A stretch of 63,312 nucleotides of DNA, taken from the NCBI GenBank assembly GCA_947627275.1, contig CANQVK010000017.1, forward strand, positions 1 through 63,312, read 5' to 3'. This document shows positions 24,942 to 33,430 of the stretch, one piece after another. The notes under the pieces are model-generated. The model did not search any database, had not been told where the DNA came from, and saw only the letters and a program-made list of their open reading frames with translations. How positions within the stretch are numbered: the first letter of the stretch is position 1; each line of letters begins with the position of its first letter. The translations under genes and the position numbers were made by a program. Origin of the DNA: an uncultured Ruminococcus sp. GTDB taxonomy: Bacteria; Bacillota; Clostridia; Oscillospirales; Ruminococcaceae.

Positions 24942-25495
24942 TCGTCTTGCTCCTCCTCTGAGGGCTTTTTAAATACCGCAATATTTATTTTTCCGTATGT
25001 GTAGACCTTTTTCAGCGTCATTCCGTCGGGAGTGGACGGCTGTCCGGCTTCCCTTTCGTATTCGCACACGATACTTCCGCCGCTGCGGAGTTTAGCCGCC
25101 GCCAACGGCAGCAGCTTCCTTATATGACCGTACCTGTAAGGCGGATCAAGGAAAATGATGTCAAAGGTCTGCGCGGTAAGGCGGATGTAATCGTAGCTGT
25201 CGCGGTTTACGACGTCTGCACGGACTGCAAGCTTGGTATTTCTGAGGTTTTCATTGACGCACCTCAGCGATCTCGGCGAATTGTCAACAAATACGCACCG
25301 AGCCGCCCCTCTGCTGAGAGCTTCTATGCCCAACTGACCGCTGCCTGCAAAAAGGTCAAGAACGTATGCGCCCTCGATCTCAAACTGAATCGAGGAAAAA
25401 ACGCCCTCCTTCACCTTTTCTCCCGTAGGTCTTACGTCCATACCCTCGGGAGTAATAAGTCTGCATCCTCTTGCCGATCCTGTAATAACTCTCAT
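24938..25495 (-). CDS. rsmD: 16S rRNA (guanine-966-N2)-methyltransferase RsmD, 185 aa
   Basis: SAM-dependent methylation of G966 in 16S rRNA. Residues show MRVITGSARGCRLITPEG, the RPTGEKVKEGVFSSI motif, the SAM loop VLDLFAGSGQLGIEALSRGA and the catalytic DPPY (FLDPPYR). ATG has GGAGCG upstream. First gene of the operon with coaD. A promoter at 25763-25791 gives a roughly 260-base leader that contains a palindromic repeat. Confidence 0.95.
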   Translation of the reverse strand: MRVITGSARGCRLITPEGMDVRPTGEKVKEGVFSSIQFEIEGAYVLDLFAGSGQLGIEALSRGAARCVFVDNSPRSLRCVNENLRNTKLAVRADVVNRDSYDYIRLTAQTFDIIFLDPPYRYGHIRKLLPLAAAKLRSGGSIVCEYEREAGQPSTPDGMTLKKVYTYGKINIAVFKKPSEEEQDE

Positions 25496-25570
25496 ATACG
25501 CTCCGCATTCAGGGCAAGGAAATAAGCTTGTCCCGTCCGCATTCCCGGCATACGGCCGCCGTAGTAAACT

Positions 25571-25710
25571 TTATACTAAGGAATCATAAAGAAATAAGTT
25601 ACACTTTTCTGCTTGTCTGATTTGTTCTGCGCAAGGCACACAACCGCAGCACAGGGCAAACAAAACAAGCATAAATGTGCAAGTTATTTTTGCACAGTTC
25701 CTCAGTATTA
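25571..25710. repeat. Palindromic MITE-like element, copy A
   Basis: The left 47 bases (starting GGAATCATAAAGAAATAAG at 25580) are nearly identical to those at 50766. The two ends are imperfect inverted repeats (TACTAAGGAA against TACTGAGGAA read on the other strand), and the interior is a decayed palindrome. No coding capacity. It lies in the leader of the rsmD operon. Confidence 0.75.
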
Positions 25711-25762
25711 GCGCGCACAAAGCTGTCATAACGGCTTTATGCGGTATTGCCTATACATATTT

Positions 25763-25791
25763 ATTATACCCGATTTTTTTTGATTTGTCTA
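25763..25791 (-). promoter_or_regulatory. Promoter of the rsmD-coaD operon
   Basis: Minus strand TAGACA (25786-25791), 17 bases, TATAAT (25763-25768). Confidence 0.6.
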
Positions 25792-25960
25792 TACAAATTT
25801 TAAAAGATAGGCGAATTTGAACAAAAATCAAGCTTTAATTTGTTGAAATTTGCCGAAAGCTGTTAAAATTATTTGGGAACACTTTTCAATCCCCGTACAT
25901 ATTATATAAGGGGAACTTTAAATTCTGCCGTTTCCATGCGGCGTTCCCAAAAATACTTAT

Positions 25961-26273
25961 ACTCGCCGCTATTGCAAAATATCCAAAGAATGCTGAACAG
26001 AAAATTCGTATGTCAAGGAAGATGACGAAAGCATACTTATTGTATGGTGAGGAAGATGACGCAGACAGACGGATCTTATACTAAACGCTATAGCAAAACG
26101 CGCAATAAATGACAAGCAGATTTTGCACATAGCAAGGCGGAGGACGCAGGCATACTGTCGTATGGCAAGGACGACAACGATGCTATGTGTAAAATATGCT
26201 GTCAGATATGCGTGGTTTGCTATAGCGTTTAGTATATGTCTGCATTAATGGATATTTTGCAATAGCGGCGAGT
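25961..26273. mobile_element. MITE-like palindromic element with a second one nested inside
   Basis: The outer ends are a perfect 24-bp inverted repeat (25961-25984 and 26250-26273) beginning ACTCGCCGCTATTGCAAAA. Inside is a second element (26078-26235). Removing it leaves about 155 bp with its own central palindrome CATAC-TTATT-GTATG (26032-26046). No gene is present. The whole block lies just upstream of asnB, so it probably becomes part of that leader. Confidence 0.85.
26078..26235. mobile_element. Nested MITE-like palindromic element (158 bp)
   Basis: Perfect 20-bp terminal inverted repeat (ATACTAAACGCTATAGCAAA, 26078-26097, and its complement at 26216-26235), an inner 15-bp repeat (26120-26134/26181-26195, one G-U) and a core CATAC-TGTC-GTATG (26151-26164). 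Its termini share CGCTATnGCAAAA with the outer element, so both belong to one family. No open reading frame. Confidence 0.85.
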
Positions 26274-26296
26274 GTAATTTTCCAAGGAGAATTAAT

Positions 26297-28126
26297 ATGT
26301 GCGGAATAGCAGGAATCATCAGCTTTAAGGAGGATATGCGTGAGGAACTTGCGGTCTGCGATCTTATGCAGAAAGCGCTTCTGAGACGAGGTCCCGATCA
26401 GCGCGGGATCGTTCTCACACATAATGCCGCCTTTGTTCACACGCGGCTTGCCGTTATCGACATCGAGGGCGGACGGCAGCCAATGACCCTGTCGCTTGGG
26501 GAAAAGCGTTGCACCATAGTCTACAACGGCGAGCTTTACAATACCGCCGAGCTGCGCCGTGAGCTTTCGGAGGACGGCGATTTTAAGACATCCTCCGACA
26601 CCGAGGTGGTACTCCGCAGCTATATGAAATGGGGTGCGGAGTGCGTTGACAGATTCAACGGGATCTTCGCCTTTGCGATACACGATGAATCGGAACGCCG
26701 CGTATTTTTAGCCCGTGACCGTATCGGCGTAAAGCCGCTGTTTTACTATGACACGGGCAGACGGCTCATTTTCGCTTCGGAACTTGCGGCGCTTCTCGAG
26801 AACCCCGAAATACCCCACGAAATAGACTTGCAGGGCATTTCGGAACTGCTTCTCCTTGCTCCCGGACGTACAGCGGGCTGCGGCGTTATCCGAGGCGTAA
26901 AGGAAGTCAAGGCAGGCTGCTGCGGCTTTTACGATGAAAACGGCTTAAAGCTGCGCAGATATTGGGGACTGCGCGCCATGGAACACCGTGAGACTTTCGA
27001 GGAAACTGCGGAACATGTCCGCGAGCTTGTTCTCGACTCCATCAGGCGGCAGCTTGTTTCGGATGTTCCGATATGCACCTTTTTGTCGGGCGGACTTGAT
27101 TCAAGCCTTATCTCCTCCGTTGCTGCCTCAGAACTGAAAAAGCAGGGTAAGACACTCAACACCTTTTCCGTTGACTACAAGGATAATGAAAAATATTTTA
27201 CAAAGTCCCATTTTCAGCCCAACAGCGACCCCGAATACATTAATATAATGGCTGAATATCTTGGCAGCGAACATCACTGGACGGTAGTCGATATTCCCGA
27301 GCTTGTGGACGCTCTCGATTATGCGGCGGACGCAAGGGGACTTCCCGGAATGGCTGACGTTGACGCATCATTGCTGCTGTTTTGCCGTGAGATAAAAAAG
27401 TTCGGCACCGTTGCGCTCTCGGGAGAATGCGCAGACGAGCTTTTCGGCGGCTACCCATGGTATCGTGACGAGGACATCAGAATGACTGACGGCTTCCCTT
27501 GGGCGCAGAGTACCGCATACCGCAAGAGATTCATTTCAGACGAGTTTGCGGAAAAAATAAACGCCGAAGAATATGTATACTCCGCCTACCGAAAAACTGC
27601 CGATTCCGCACAAAAGCTGCCCTCCGACAGTCCCCTTGAAACGCGTATGCGTGAAATGACCCAGCTTAATTTCGACTGGTTCATGCAGAATTTGCTTGAC
27701 AGAAAGGACAGAATGTCCATGTACAGCGGACTTGAAGTCCGTGTGCCGTTCTGCGATTACCGTATTGCGGAATACCTTTACAATGTACCGTGGGAATTTA
27801 AGGATCATAACGGCAGGGAAAAGGGGCTTCTCAGAGAGGCTATGAAGGATTGGCTGCCCGAGCGAGTCCTTAACCGAAAGAAAAGTCCGTACCCCAAAAC
27901 CCACAACCCTGCATTTTTAGCGGCTGTAACGGAAAAACTGCGTGAGATACTTTCTCAGCCGACGCCTCTTACCGATATGGTGAAGCGTGAGGAGCTTGAA
28001 ATACTGCTCACCCATGCCGACCACGTTCAATGGTACGGACAGCTTATGAATCTGCCCCAAACTATTGCGTTTTTCATTCAAATGGATCATTGGATGAAGA
28101 AATACAATATAAATATAGTTATTTGA
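26297..28126 (+). CDS. asnB: Asparagine synthetase (glutamine-hydrolysing) AsnB, 609 aa
   Basis: Makes asparagine from aspartate, ATP and glutamine. The class II glutaminase domain starts with the nucleophile Cys2 (MCGIAGI) and includes RRGPDQRG and YNGELYN. The synthetase domain has the PP-loop SGGLDSS (264-270) and the later SGECADELFGGYPWY. The length matches AsnB. ATG follows AAGGAG. It is monocistronic; a possible promoter (TTGTTG-N18-TAAAAT) near 25850 would give a long leader that runs through the nested palindromic elements. No T-box was recognised. Confidence 0.96.
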   Translation: MCGIAGIISFKEDMREELAVCDLMQKALLRRGPDQRGIVLTHNAAFVHTRLAVIDIEGGRQPMTLSLGEKRCTIVYNGELYNTAELRRELSEDGDFKTSSDTEVVLRSYMKWGAECVDRFNGIFAFAIHDESERRVFLARDRIGVKPLFYYDTGRRLIFASELAALLENPEIPHEIDLQGISELLLLAPGRTAGCGVIRGVKEVKAGCCGFYDENGLKLRRYWGLRAMEHRETFEETAEHVRELVLDSIRRQLVSDVPICTFLSGGLDSSLISSVAASELKKQGKTLNTFSVDYKDNEKYFTKSHFQPNSDPEYINIMAEYLGSEHHWTVVDIPELVDALDYAADARGLPGMADVDASLLLFCREIKKFGTVALSGECADELFGGYPWYRDEDIRMTDGFPWAQSTAYRKRFISDEFAEKINAEEYVYSAYRKTADSAQKLPSDSPLETRMREMTQLNFDWFMQNLLDRKDRMSMYSGLEVRVPFCDYRIAEYLYNVPWEFKDHNGREKGLLREAMKDWLPERVLNRKKSPYPKTHNPAFLAAVTEKLREILSQPTPLTDMVKREELEILLTHADHVQWYGQLMNLPQTIAFFIQMDHWMKKYNINIVI

Positions 28127-28134
28127 TCAGCATA

Positions 28135-28221
28135 AGAGCCTGTTTAGTATCTCGGCGTGTGCGAATTTTCGAGCATAATTTTGCCGAAAAGATGTGCGCG
28201 AGGAGATACTAAACAGGCTCT
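28135..28221. repeat. 87-bp palindromic element after asnB
   Basis: Perfect 19-bp inverted repeat (28135-28153 and 28203-28221; AGAGCCTGTTTAGTATCTC) closing on a 49-base centre that has further partial pairing. It could terminate asnB transcription, but there is no clear U-run. TTTAGTAT at the arms also occurs at the ends of the nested element at 26078-26235. Confidence 0.8.
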
Positions 28222-28272
28222 AAAATCGGGATTCCAAAGGGTTCACTCGCTGATAAGTTTATTTGCATTATT

Positions 28273-28450
28273 AAGGGAACGCCCTCTCTTGCAGAGCGTT
28301 CCCTCTCCCAAATCGGTTTAATGAACCGATTTGGGATTCACCCTTTGCGAGCGCTTAAACGCTTTGTGGGACTCTGTCCCACACCCTGCCAGAGGCGCTG
28401 CCTCTGGACTCCGCCAAAGGGACACCGTCCCTTTGGAATCCCAATGTTAG
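28273..28450. repeat. Modular hairpin repeat, copy 2 (178 bp)
   Basis: Same order of hairpins as copy 1 at 19697. The second hairpin (28307-28335) is CCCAAATCGGTT paired with AACCGATTTGGG, differing from copy 1 at three base pairs, each changed on both sides. The later modules GTGGGAC, CCAGAGGCG and CAAAGGGAC are nearly identical. It lies between the convergent asnB and rplQ genes. Confidence 0.9.
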
Positions 28451-28488
28451 TTCACATTAGACCTGCAAGAGAGGCGTTCATTAATACG

Positions 28489-28521
28489 CAAAAAAGCCGT
28501 TTCCCACAAATGGAAACGGCT
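28489..28521 (-). terminator. Terminator of the ribosomal superoperon
   Basis: Stem AGCCGTTTCC/GGAAACGGCT with a 7-base loop, followed on the minus strand by TTTTTTGCG, 11 bases after the rplQ stop. Confidence 0.9.
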
Positions 28522-28531
28522 CGTTTAATTA

Positions 28532-28885
28532 TTAGTCAGCAAGCTTGATGATAGCCATTTCTGCTGCATCGCCGCGGCGAGGTCCGATCTTAACGATCTG
28601 TGTATAACCGCCGTTCTTCTCTGCATACTTGGGAGCAATCTCATCGAAAAGCTTCTTGGCAACAGCTTCCTTTGTAACGTATGCCATTACCTGACGCTTG
28701 GAGTGCAGATCATTCTTCTTACCGATAGTAATCATTTTCTCTGCAACAGCACGAACTTCCTTTGCTCTTGTAACGGTAGTTTCGATCTGACCGTTCTCGA
28801 GAAGGAAAGTTACCATGCCTCTGAGCATTGCCTTTCTGTGGTCAGATGTTCTGCCCAGCTTTCTTGTACCCGGCATGTATTTCAC
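28532..28885 (-). CDS. rplQ: 50S ribosomal protein L17, 117 aa
   Basis: Large-subunit protein near the exit tunnel. The start [20 protein letters not shown] is the L17 signature and the full length is present. ATG follows AAAGGAG. Last gene of the superoperon, directly after rpoA, as in most bacteria. Confidence 0.97.
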   Translation of the reverse strand: MKYMPGTRKLGRTSDHRKAMLRGMVTFLLENGQIETTVTRAKEVRAVAEKMITIGKKNDLHSKRQVMAYVTKEAVAKKLFDEIAPKYAEKNGGYTQIVKIGPRRGDAAEMAIIKLAD

Positions 28886-28932
28886 TCCTTTACATTATAA
28901 GTGATCGCCTGCCCTGCGGACAGGTTCTTTTA

Positions 28933-29898
28933 TTATTCTTCCTCGGAGGAGAGGTCAAAGCCCAATGACTGGAGCTTTTCCTTGACCTCGTCGAAGGACT
29001 TCTTTCCAAGGTTTCTTACCTTCATCATTTCTTCCTCAGACTTGTTGATGAGGTCATCTACTGTATTTATTCCCGCACGTTTCAGACAATTGAAGGAACG
29101 TACTGATAAGTCGAGATCCTCAATGGTCATCTCAAGGATCTTCTCCTTGCCCTTTTCGTCCTTTTCCTCGAGCATTTCTGCAAGACCTGCTTCTTCGGAA
29201 AGGTCGATAAAGAGTTTCAGATGTTCGCCCAGCAGATTGGCTGCCTGCGACAGAGCTTCCTTAGCGGAGATAGTACCGTCGGTCCATACCTCGATAGTCA
29301 GCTTGTCGTAATCGGTCACCTGTCCGAGACGTGTATCCTCTACTGTGTAATTCACCTTAAGAACAGGAGTATAGATACTGTCAACGGCGATAACGTCAAC
29401 AGGCAGATTTATCTGCTTCTTGTTTCTTTCTGCCGAAACATAGCCTCTTCCTCTGTCAATAGTAATTTCCATGTAGAGCTTTGCGTCCTTGCCCAGAGTT
29501 GCGATGTGCATACCCGGATCAAGAATATTCACCTCGGAGTCAGCCTTAATATCCCCTGCGGTGATCTCACACTCGCCCTCGGCTTCTACGTAGACTGTCT
29601 TTGGACCTTCTCCGTAGAGCTTAGCTGTGAGTCCCTTTATGCTGAGGATTATCTCCGTTACGTCTTCCTTAACGCCCGGAATTGTTGACAACTCATGGTG
29701 TACGGTGCCATCCTTGCCTGCAAGCTTTACAGACGTGACAGCGACACCCGGAAGTGAGGAGAGCAGCACACGTCTGAGGCTGTTTCCAAGAGTTATACCA
29801 TATCCACGCTCAAGCGGTGCTAAAACGAATTTGCCGTATTTGCCGTCACTTTTGAGATCGACGATGTCGATATCCGGCTTGTTGATTTTTTCCAGCAT
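28933..29898 (-). CDS. rpoA: RNA polymerase alpha subunit RpoA, 321 aa
   Basis: Scaffold for polymerase assembly and contact point for UP elements and activators. The N-terminal domain (1-230; [14 protein letters not shown] near 39-52) and the C-terminal domain (about 250-315; [19 protein letters not shown] with the Arg and Asn of the DNA-binding determinant) are both intact. ATG at 29896-29898 has GGAGGG upstream; a start seven codons earlier has none. Order rpsM-rpsK-rpsD-rpoA-rplQ is the classic alpha operon. Confidence 0.97.
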   Translation of the reverse strand: MLEKINKPDIDIVDLKSDGKYGKFVLAPLERGYGITLGNSLRRVLLSSLPGVAVTSVKLAGKDGTVHHELSTIPGVKEDVTEIILSIKGLTAKLYGEGPKTVYVEAEGECEITAGDIKADSEVNILDPGMHIATLGKDAKLYMEITIDRGRGYVSAERNKKQINLPVDVIAVDSIYTPVLKVNYTVEDTRLGQVTDYDKLTIEVWTDGTISAKEALSQAANLLGEHLKLFIDLSEEAGLAEMLEEKDEKGKEKILEMTIEDLDLSVRSFNCLKRAGINTVDDLINKSEEEMMKVRNLGKKSFDEVKEKLQSLGFDLSSEEE

Positions 29899-29958
29899 AA
29901 AAACCCTCCTGTTTCGCAATAAGTTTTTACGAGTTCGGTTATCTTCGCAATCAAGTGA

Positions 29959-30558
29959 TTACTTAGAATAGAGCTCGACGATGAGGTGTGTGGCAACCTC
30001 GTAGTCAATGTCCTCAGCTGAGGGAAGACGTGTAACAGTTGCGCTGAAATCGTCCTTCTTGGCGTCGAGCCATGTAGGAACGATCCTGTCCTTAGTTTCT
30101 TCAACTGTTGTCTTGAACTTCTCAGAGGTTCTGTCCTTCTCCTTAAGCGCGATAACATCGCCGACCTTAACTCTGTAAGAGGGGATATTTACCTTTTTGC
30201 CGTTTACTGTATAGTGGCTGTGAACAACCAGCTGTCTTGCCTCTCTTCTTGTGAGAGCGAGACCCATTCTGAACACTACGCTGTCCAGTCTTGTCTCGAG
30301 ACATATGATAAGGTTGTCGCCTGTCTTGCCTTCCATCTTGGAAGCGATCTCGAAGTAGTGATAGAACTGCTTTTCGAGTACGCCGTAGATAAACTTCAGC
30401 TTCTGCTTTTCCTTAAGCTGGAGACCGTATTCAGATATTTTCTTTCTGTTGTTTGCGTTCTTGAAGCGGTTTGATTCCTTCTTTGAAACGCCGAGAACAG
30501 CGGGGCTGATGCCCAGATATCTGCACTTTTTAAGAATTGGTTCCTTCTGTACTGCCAT
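29959..30558 (-). CDS. rpsD: 30S ribosomal protein S4, 199 aa
   Basis: Primary 16S binder; the S4 RNA-binding domain (RLDSVVFRMGLALTRREARQLV, read as two parts near 95-116) is intact. The N-terminal zinc-cysteine motif of many S4 proteins is absent: only a single Cys (KKCRYLG) remains, the zinc-free form. ATG follows GGAGGTG. Confidence 0.97.
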   Translation of the reverse strand: MAVQKEPILKKCRYLGISPAVLGVSKKESNRFKNANNRKKISEYGLQLKEKQKLKFIYGVLEKQFYHYFEIASKMEGKTGDNLIICLETRLDSVVFRMGLALTRREARQLVVHSHYTVNGKKVNIPSYRVKVGDVIALKEKDRTSEKFKTTVEETKDRIVPTWLDAKKDDFSATVTRLPSAEDIDYEVATHLIVELYSK

Positions 30559-30578
30559 TTAAAACACCTCCGATTTGA

Positions 30579-30983
30579 TTAGACACGTCTTCTTTTGGGA
30601 GGACGGCATCCGTTGTGTGGTATAGGAGTAACGTCCTTGATCATGCGAACCTCAAGACCTACTGTCTGGAGCGCTCTGATTGCAGCCTCGCGTCCTGCGC
30701 CGGGTCCCTTTACGTAGACCTCAACGAACTTAAGACCGTGTTCCATAGCAGCCTTTGCCGCTGTCTCTGCCGCTGTCTGAGCCGCAAAGGGAGTAGACTT
30801 CTTAGAGCCTCTGAAACCAAGCTCGCCCGCGCTTGCCCATGAAATGGCATTACCCTGTGTATCGGTAATTGTAACGATTGTATTGTTGAAAGTGGACTGA
30901 ATATGAACTGCGCCGCTTTCGATGTTCTTGCGTTCTCTACGTCTTCTGACTGTAGTAACCTTTTTACCCTTCTGCTGTGCCAA
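30579..30983 (-). CDS. rpsK: 30S ribosomal protein S11, 134 aa
   Basis: Platform protein of the small subunit. [18 protein letters not shown] and the C-terminal [18 protein letters not shown] are diagnostic. The start appears to be TTG (30981-30983), positioned after GGAGG; the nearby ATG is out of frame. A TTG start on a highly expressed gene is unusual. Confidence 0.95.
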   Translation of the reverse strand: MAQQKGKKVTTVRRRRERKNIESGAVHIQSTFNNTIVTITDTQGNAISWASAGELGFRGSKKSTPFAAQTAAETAAKAAMEHGLKFVEVYVKGPGAGREAAIRALQTVGLEVRMIKDVTPIPHNGCRPPKRRRV

Positions 30984-30997
30984 AGCTCATAACCTCC

Positions 30998-31366
30998 TTA
31001 CTTCTTCTTGTTAGCGATAGTCTTTACAGGACCCTTGCGGGTTCTTGCGTTTGTCTTGGTTCTCTGTCCTCTTACGGGGAGTCCCTTTCTGTGACGAACG
31101 CCTCTGTAGCACTGGATCTCAACAAGTCTCTTGATGTTAAGAGCAACCTCGCGGCGGAGATCGCCCTCAACGGTGTAGTTTGCGTCAATATAGTCACGAA
31201 GCTTTGCTACGTCCCCCTCGGTGAGATCCTTAACTCTTGTATCGGGATCAACGCCTGTATTAGCGAGGATATCTGTAGCAGTCTGACGACCGATTCCGTA
31301 GATGTAGGTGAGTCCGATCTCGACTCTCTTGTTCTTCGGAAGATCAACACCGGCTATTCTTGCCAT
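30998..31366 (-). CDS. rpsM: 30S ribosomal protein S13, 122 aa
   Basis: Head protein contacting tRNA and L5. [20 protein letters not shown] and the C-terminal [18 protein letters not shown] are intact. The ATG at 31364-31366 has GGAGGTAA upstream; an upstream in-frame extension lacks a site and would run into the spacer. Confidence 0.97.
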   Translation of the reverse strand: MARIAGVDLPKNKRVEIGLTYIYGIGRQTATDILANTGVDPDTRVKDLTEGDVAKLRDYIDANYTVEGDLRREVALNIKRLVEIQCYRGVRHRKGLPVRGQRTKTNARTRKGPVKTIANKKK

Positions 31367-31395
31367 ATAATTACCTCCATTACTTAGCTCAGAGA

Positions 31396-31509
31396 TCAAC
31401 CCTGACGCTGCTTATGCTTCGGATTTTCGCAGATAACCATGATTCTGCCTTTACGTTTGATAACCTTGCACTTTTCGCAAATAGGTTTTACTGAAGGTCT
31501 GACTTTCAT
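31396..31509 (-). CDS. rpmJ: 50S ribosomal protein L36, 37 aa
   Basis: Smallest ribosomal protein, with a CCCH zinc ribbon: CEKC...C...H in [20 protein letters not shown] plus ENPKHKQ. The zinc-binding (C+) form. ATG follows GAGGAGG. Confidence 0.97.
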   Translation of the reverse strand: MKVRPSVKPICEKCKVIKRKGRIMVICENPKHKQRQG

Positions 31510-31528
31510 TGAAAATACCTCCTCTTTC

Positions 31529-31747
31529 TTACTTGACACGCCATGTGATACGACCCTTTGACAGATCGTAGGGTGACATTTCAAGCTTGACCTTGTCACC
31601 CGGCACTATTCTGATATAATTCATTCTGAGCTTGCCGGAAACGTGCGCGAGTACCTCATGACCGTTTTCCAGCTGCACCTTGAACATTGCGTTGGGCAGA
31701 GCGTCTGTAACAACGCCTTCAACCTCGATTACGTCTTCCTTGGACAT
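31529..31747 (-). CDS. infA: Translation initiation factor IF-1, 72 aa
   Basis: Occupies the ribosomal A site during initiation. The OB-fold sequence [20 protein letters not shown] and [20 protein letters not shown] is standard and the length is exactly the bacterial norm. ATG follows AAAGGAGG. Confidence 0.98.
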   Translation of the reverse strand: MSKEDVIEVEGVVTDALPNAMFKVQLENGHEVLAHVSGKLRMNYIRIVPGDKVKLEMSPYDLSKGRITWRVK

Positions 31748-31760
31748 AGGATAACCTCCT

Positions 31761-32003
31761 TTACTCAGCTCCGCCGAATGCTCTCAGCATTGTTCTGAGT
31801 TTTTTATCAGTTATATCTTTAATATCTATCATACTGCCTGTAAGAGAAATATGCCTGATGTTCTTTCGCTTCGGAGAAGCAAGCCTTCGGCTTTTTCCAT
31901 CGGCGATGGAACAGCGGCTCTTATCCACGGCGGTGACAACGAAGAAGCTCCCCTTGTCTCTGCCCGCCATAGCTCTTACAACCGAGCCGATTCTAAGCTC
32001 CAC
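31761..32003 (-). CDS. KOW-domain RNA-binding protein, 80 aa
   Basis: The segment [19 protein letters not shown] is a KOW motif like that of L14e/L6e-type ribosomal proteins. Such small proteins sit between map and infA in many Clostridia and are presumed ribosome-associated; this is family knowledge, not shown here. Start codon is GTG (32001-32003) behind AGGGGG. It follows map by 19 bases. Confidence 0.85.
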   Translation of the reverse strand: MELRIGSVVRAMAGRDKGSFFVVTAVDKSRCSIADGKSRRLASPKRKNIRHISLTGSMIDIKDITDKKLRTMLRAFGGAE

Positions 32004-32022
32004 AATAATTTCCCCCTTATAT

Positions 32023-32775
32023 TCAGGGCTTGGTCAAAATTACAGGACCATCAGGAGTTATTGCGATCATATGCTCAAAATGAGCAGACAGCGAACCATT
32101 TTTCGTAACCACGGTCCATCCGTCCTTGAGAGTTCTGACGTCGTCGCCTTTTTGATTTATCATAGGCTCGATGCAGATCGTCATGCCGGAAACAAGTCTC
32201 GGACCTCGTCCTGCCTTGCCCCAATTCGGTATCTCCGGCGATTCGTGAACCTCTCTGCCGATGCCGTGGCCGCAGTAATTTCTTACGATCCCGTAGCCGC
32301 GTGAAGCACAATACTCTTCTACAGCATGAGAAATATCTCCGATCCTTGCCCCTGCCTTCGCCTGAGCGATGCCCTCGTAAAGGCTCGCCTCCGTAACCTC
32401 CAGCAATGCCTTGGCTTCATCAGAAACCTTACCCACAGGGAAAGTCCAGCAGCTATCGCCGTTGAAGCCCTTGTACGCGGCTCCGGTGTCGATGCTTACT
32501 ATATCCCCTTCCTTTATTCTGTGGTTAGCCCTTGGTATCCCGTGGATTACCTCCTCGTTTACGGAGATACAAGCGTTCCCCGGAAAACCGTAAAGACCTT
32601 TAAAGCAGGATCTGCAGCCGTGTTTAGCGTAATACTCGCCTATCAACTTGTCAACGTCGAGAGTTGACATACCCGGCTTTATTTTTTCGCCCGCATACCA
32701 TATTGCGCCGCAGGTAATTCTACCTGCTTCACGCATTATGGCTAAATCGGACTGTGATTTGATGCTTATGCTCAT
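32023..32775 (-). CDS. map: Type I methionine aminopeptidase, 250 aa
   Basis: Removes the initiator Met from new proteins. Pita-bread fold with metal ligands in VSIDTGAAYKGFNGDSCWTF (two Asp), the CGHGIGREVHESPEIPN stretch (His), IEPM (Glu) and the last Glu after HFEHM. ATG overlaps the adk stop (TAATG) and is behind AGGAG. Standard adk-map order. Confidence 0.96.
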   Translation of the reverse strand: MSISIKSQSDLAIMREAGRITCGAIWYAGEKIKPGMSTLDVDKLIGEYYAKHGCRSCFKGLYGFPGNACISVNEEVIHGIPRANHRIKEGDIVSIDTGAAYKGFNGDSCWTFPVGKVSDEAKALLEVTEASLYEGIAQAKAGARIGDISHAVEEYCASRGYGIVRNYCGHGIGREVHESPEIPNWGKAGRGPRLVSGMTICIEPMINQKGDDVRTLKDGWTVVTKNGSLSAHFEHMIAITPDGPVILTKP

Positions 32776-33410
32776 TACTCGACTCCTACTGCTGCAAGAG
32801 TGAGCCTTGACGTTTCCGCTACCTCTTCCTGACCCTCTACGGTAACAAGCTTGCCCTGCTTCTCGTAGTAATCCTTAAGAGGAGCTGTCTTTTCATGATA
32901 TGTTGCGAGACGTTCGAGAACTACCTCGGGCTGATCGTCCTTACGGATAACAGTCTTGTCGCCGCACTTATCGCAAACGCCCTCTGTTTTGGAAGGCTTA
33001 TATTCAATGTGATAGGATGCTCCGCAGCCCTGACAAACGCGTCTGCCCGAAACTCTCTGCTTGATAGTTTCGTCCGCTACGTTGATCTCTATCACCTTGT
33101 CGATCTTGATACCCATTGCGTCGAGAGCTTCTGCCTGCGGGACGGTTCTGGGGAAGCCGTCGAGAATGAAGCCTTCCTTGCAATCGTCCTCAGCGATACG
33201 CTCTTTAAGGATTCCGATAACGATGTCGTCGGAAACGAGCGCGCCCGCATCCATGGCAGCCTTTGCCTTAAGACCGTACTCTGTGCCGTCCTTAGCGGCT
33301 TCACGAAGAATATTGCCTGTCGAGATCTGGGGTATATTCAGAGCTTCGGAAACTACCTCTGCCTGAGTGCCCTTACCTGCGCCCGGAGCGCCTAAAAAGA
33401 TAAGATTCAT
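32775..33410 (-). CDS. adk: Adenylate kinase, 211 aa
   Basis: ATP + AMP to 2 ADP. P-loop GAPGAGKGTQ (7-16), AMP site and the long LID. The LID has four cysteines (CQGC...CDKC, about 130-155), the zinc-binding form typical of Gram-positives. Follows secY by 20 bases; AAGGAGG precedes ATG. Confidence 0.97.
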   Translation of the reverse strand: MNLIFLGAPGAGKGTQAEVVSEALNIPQISTGNILREAAKDGTEYGLKAKAAMDAGALVSDDIVIGILKERIAEDDCKEGFILDGFPRTVPQAEALDAMGIKIDKVIEINVADETIKQRVSGRRVCQGCGASYHIEYKPSKTEGVCDKCGDKTVIRKDDQPEVVLERLATYHEKTAPLKDYYEKQGKLVTVEGQEEVAETSRLTLAAVGVE

Positions 33411-33430
33411 TTTATATCCTCCTTGTATGC

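Noticed and set aside
25961..26273. Possible CRISPR-like or tandem repeats upstream of asnB
   Set aside because: The repeats are inverted and nested, not evenly spaced direct repeats, and no cas genes are near.
25870..26290. T-box or other riboswitch in the asnB leader
   Set aside because: I could not find the T-box anti-terminator consensus or another known riboswitch core; the region is explained by palindromic elements.
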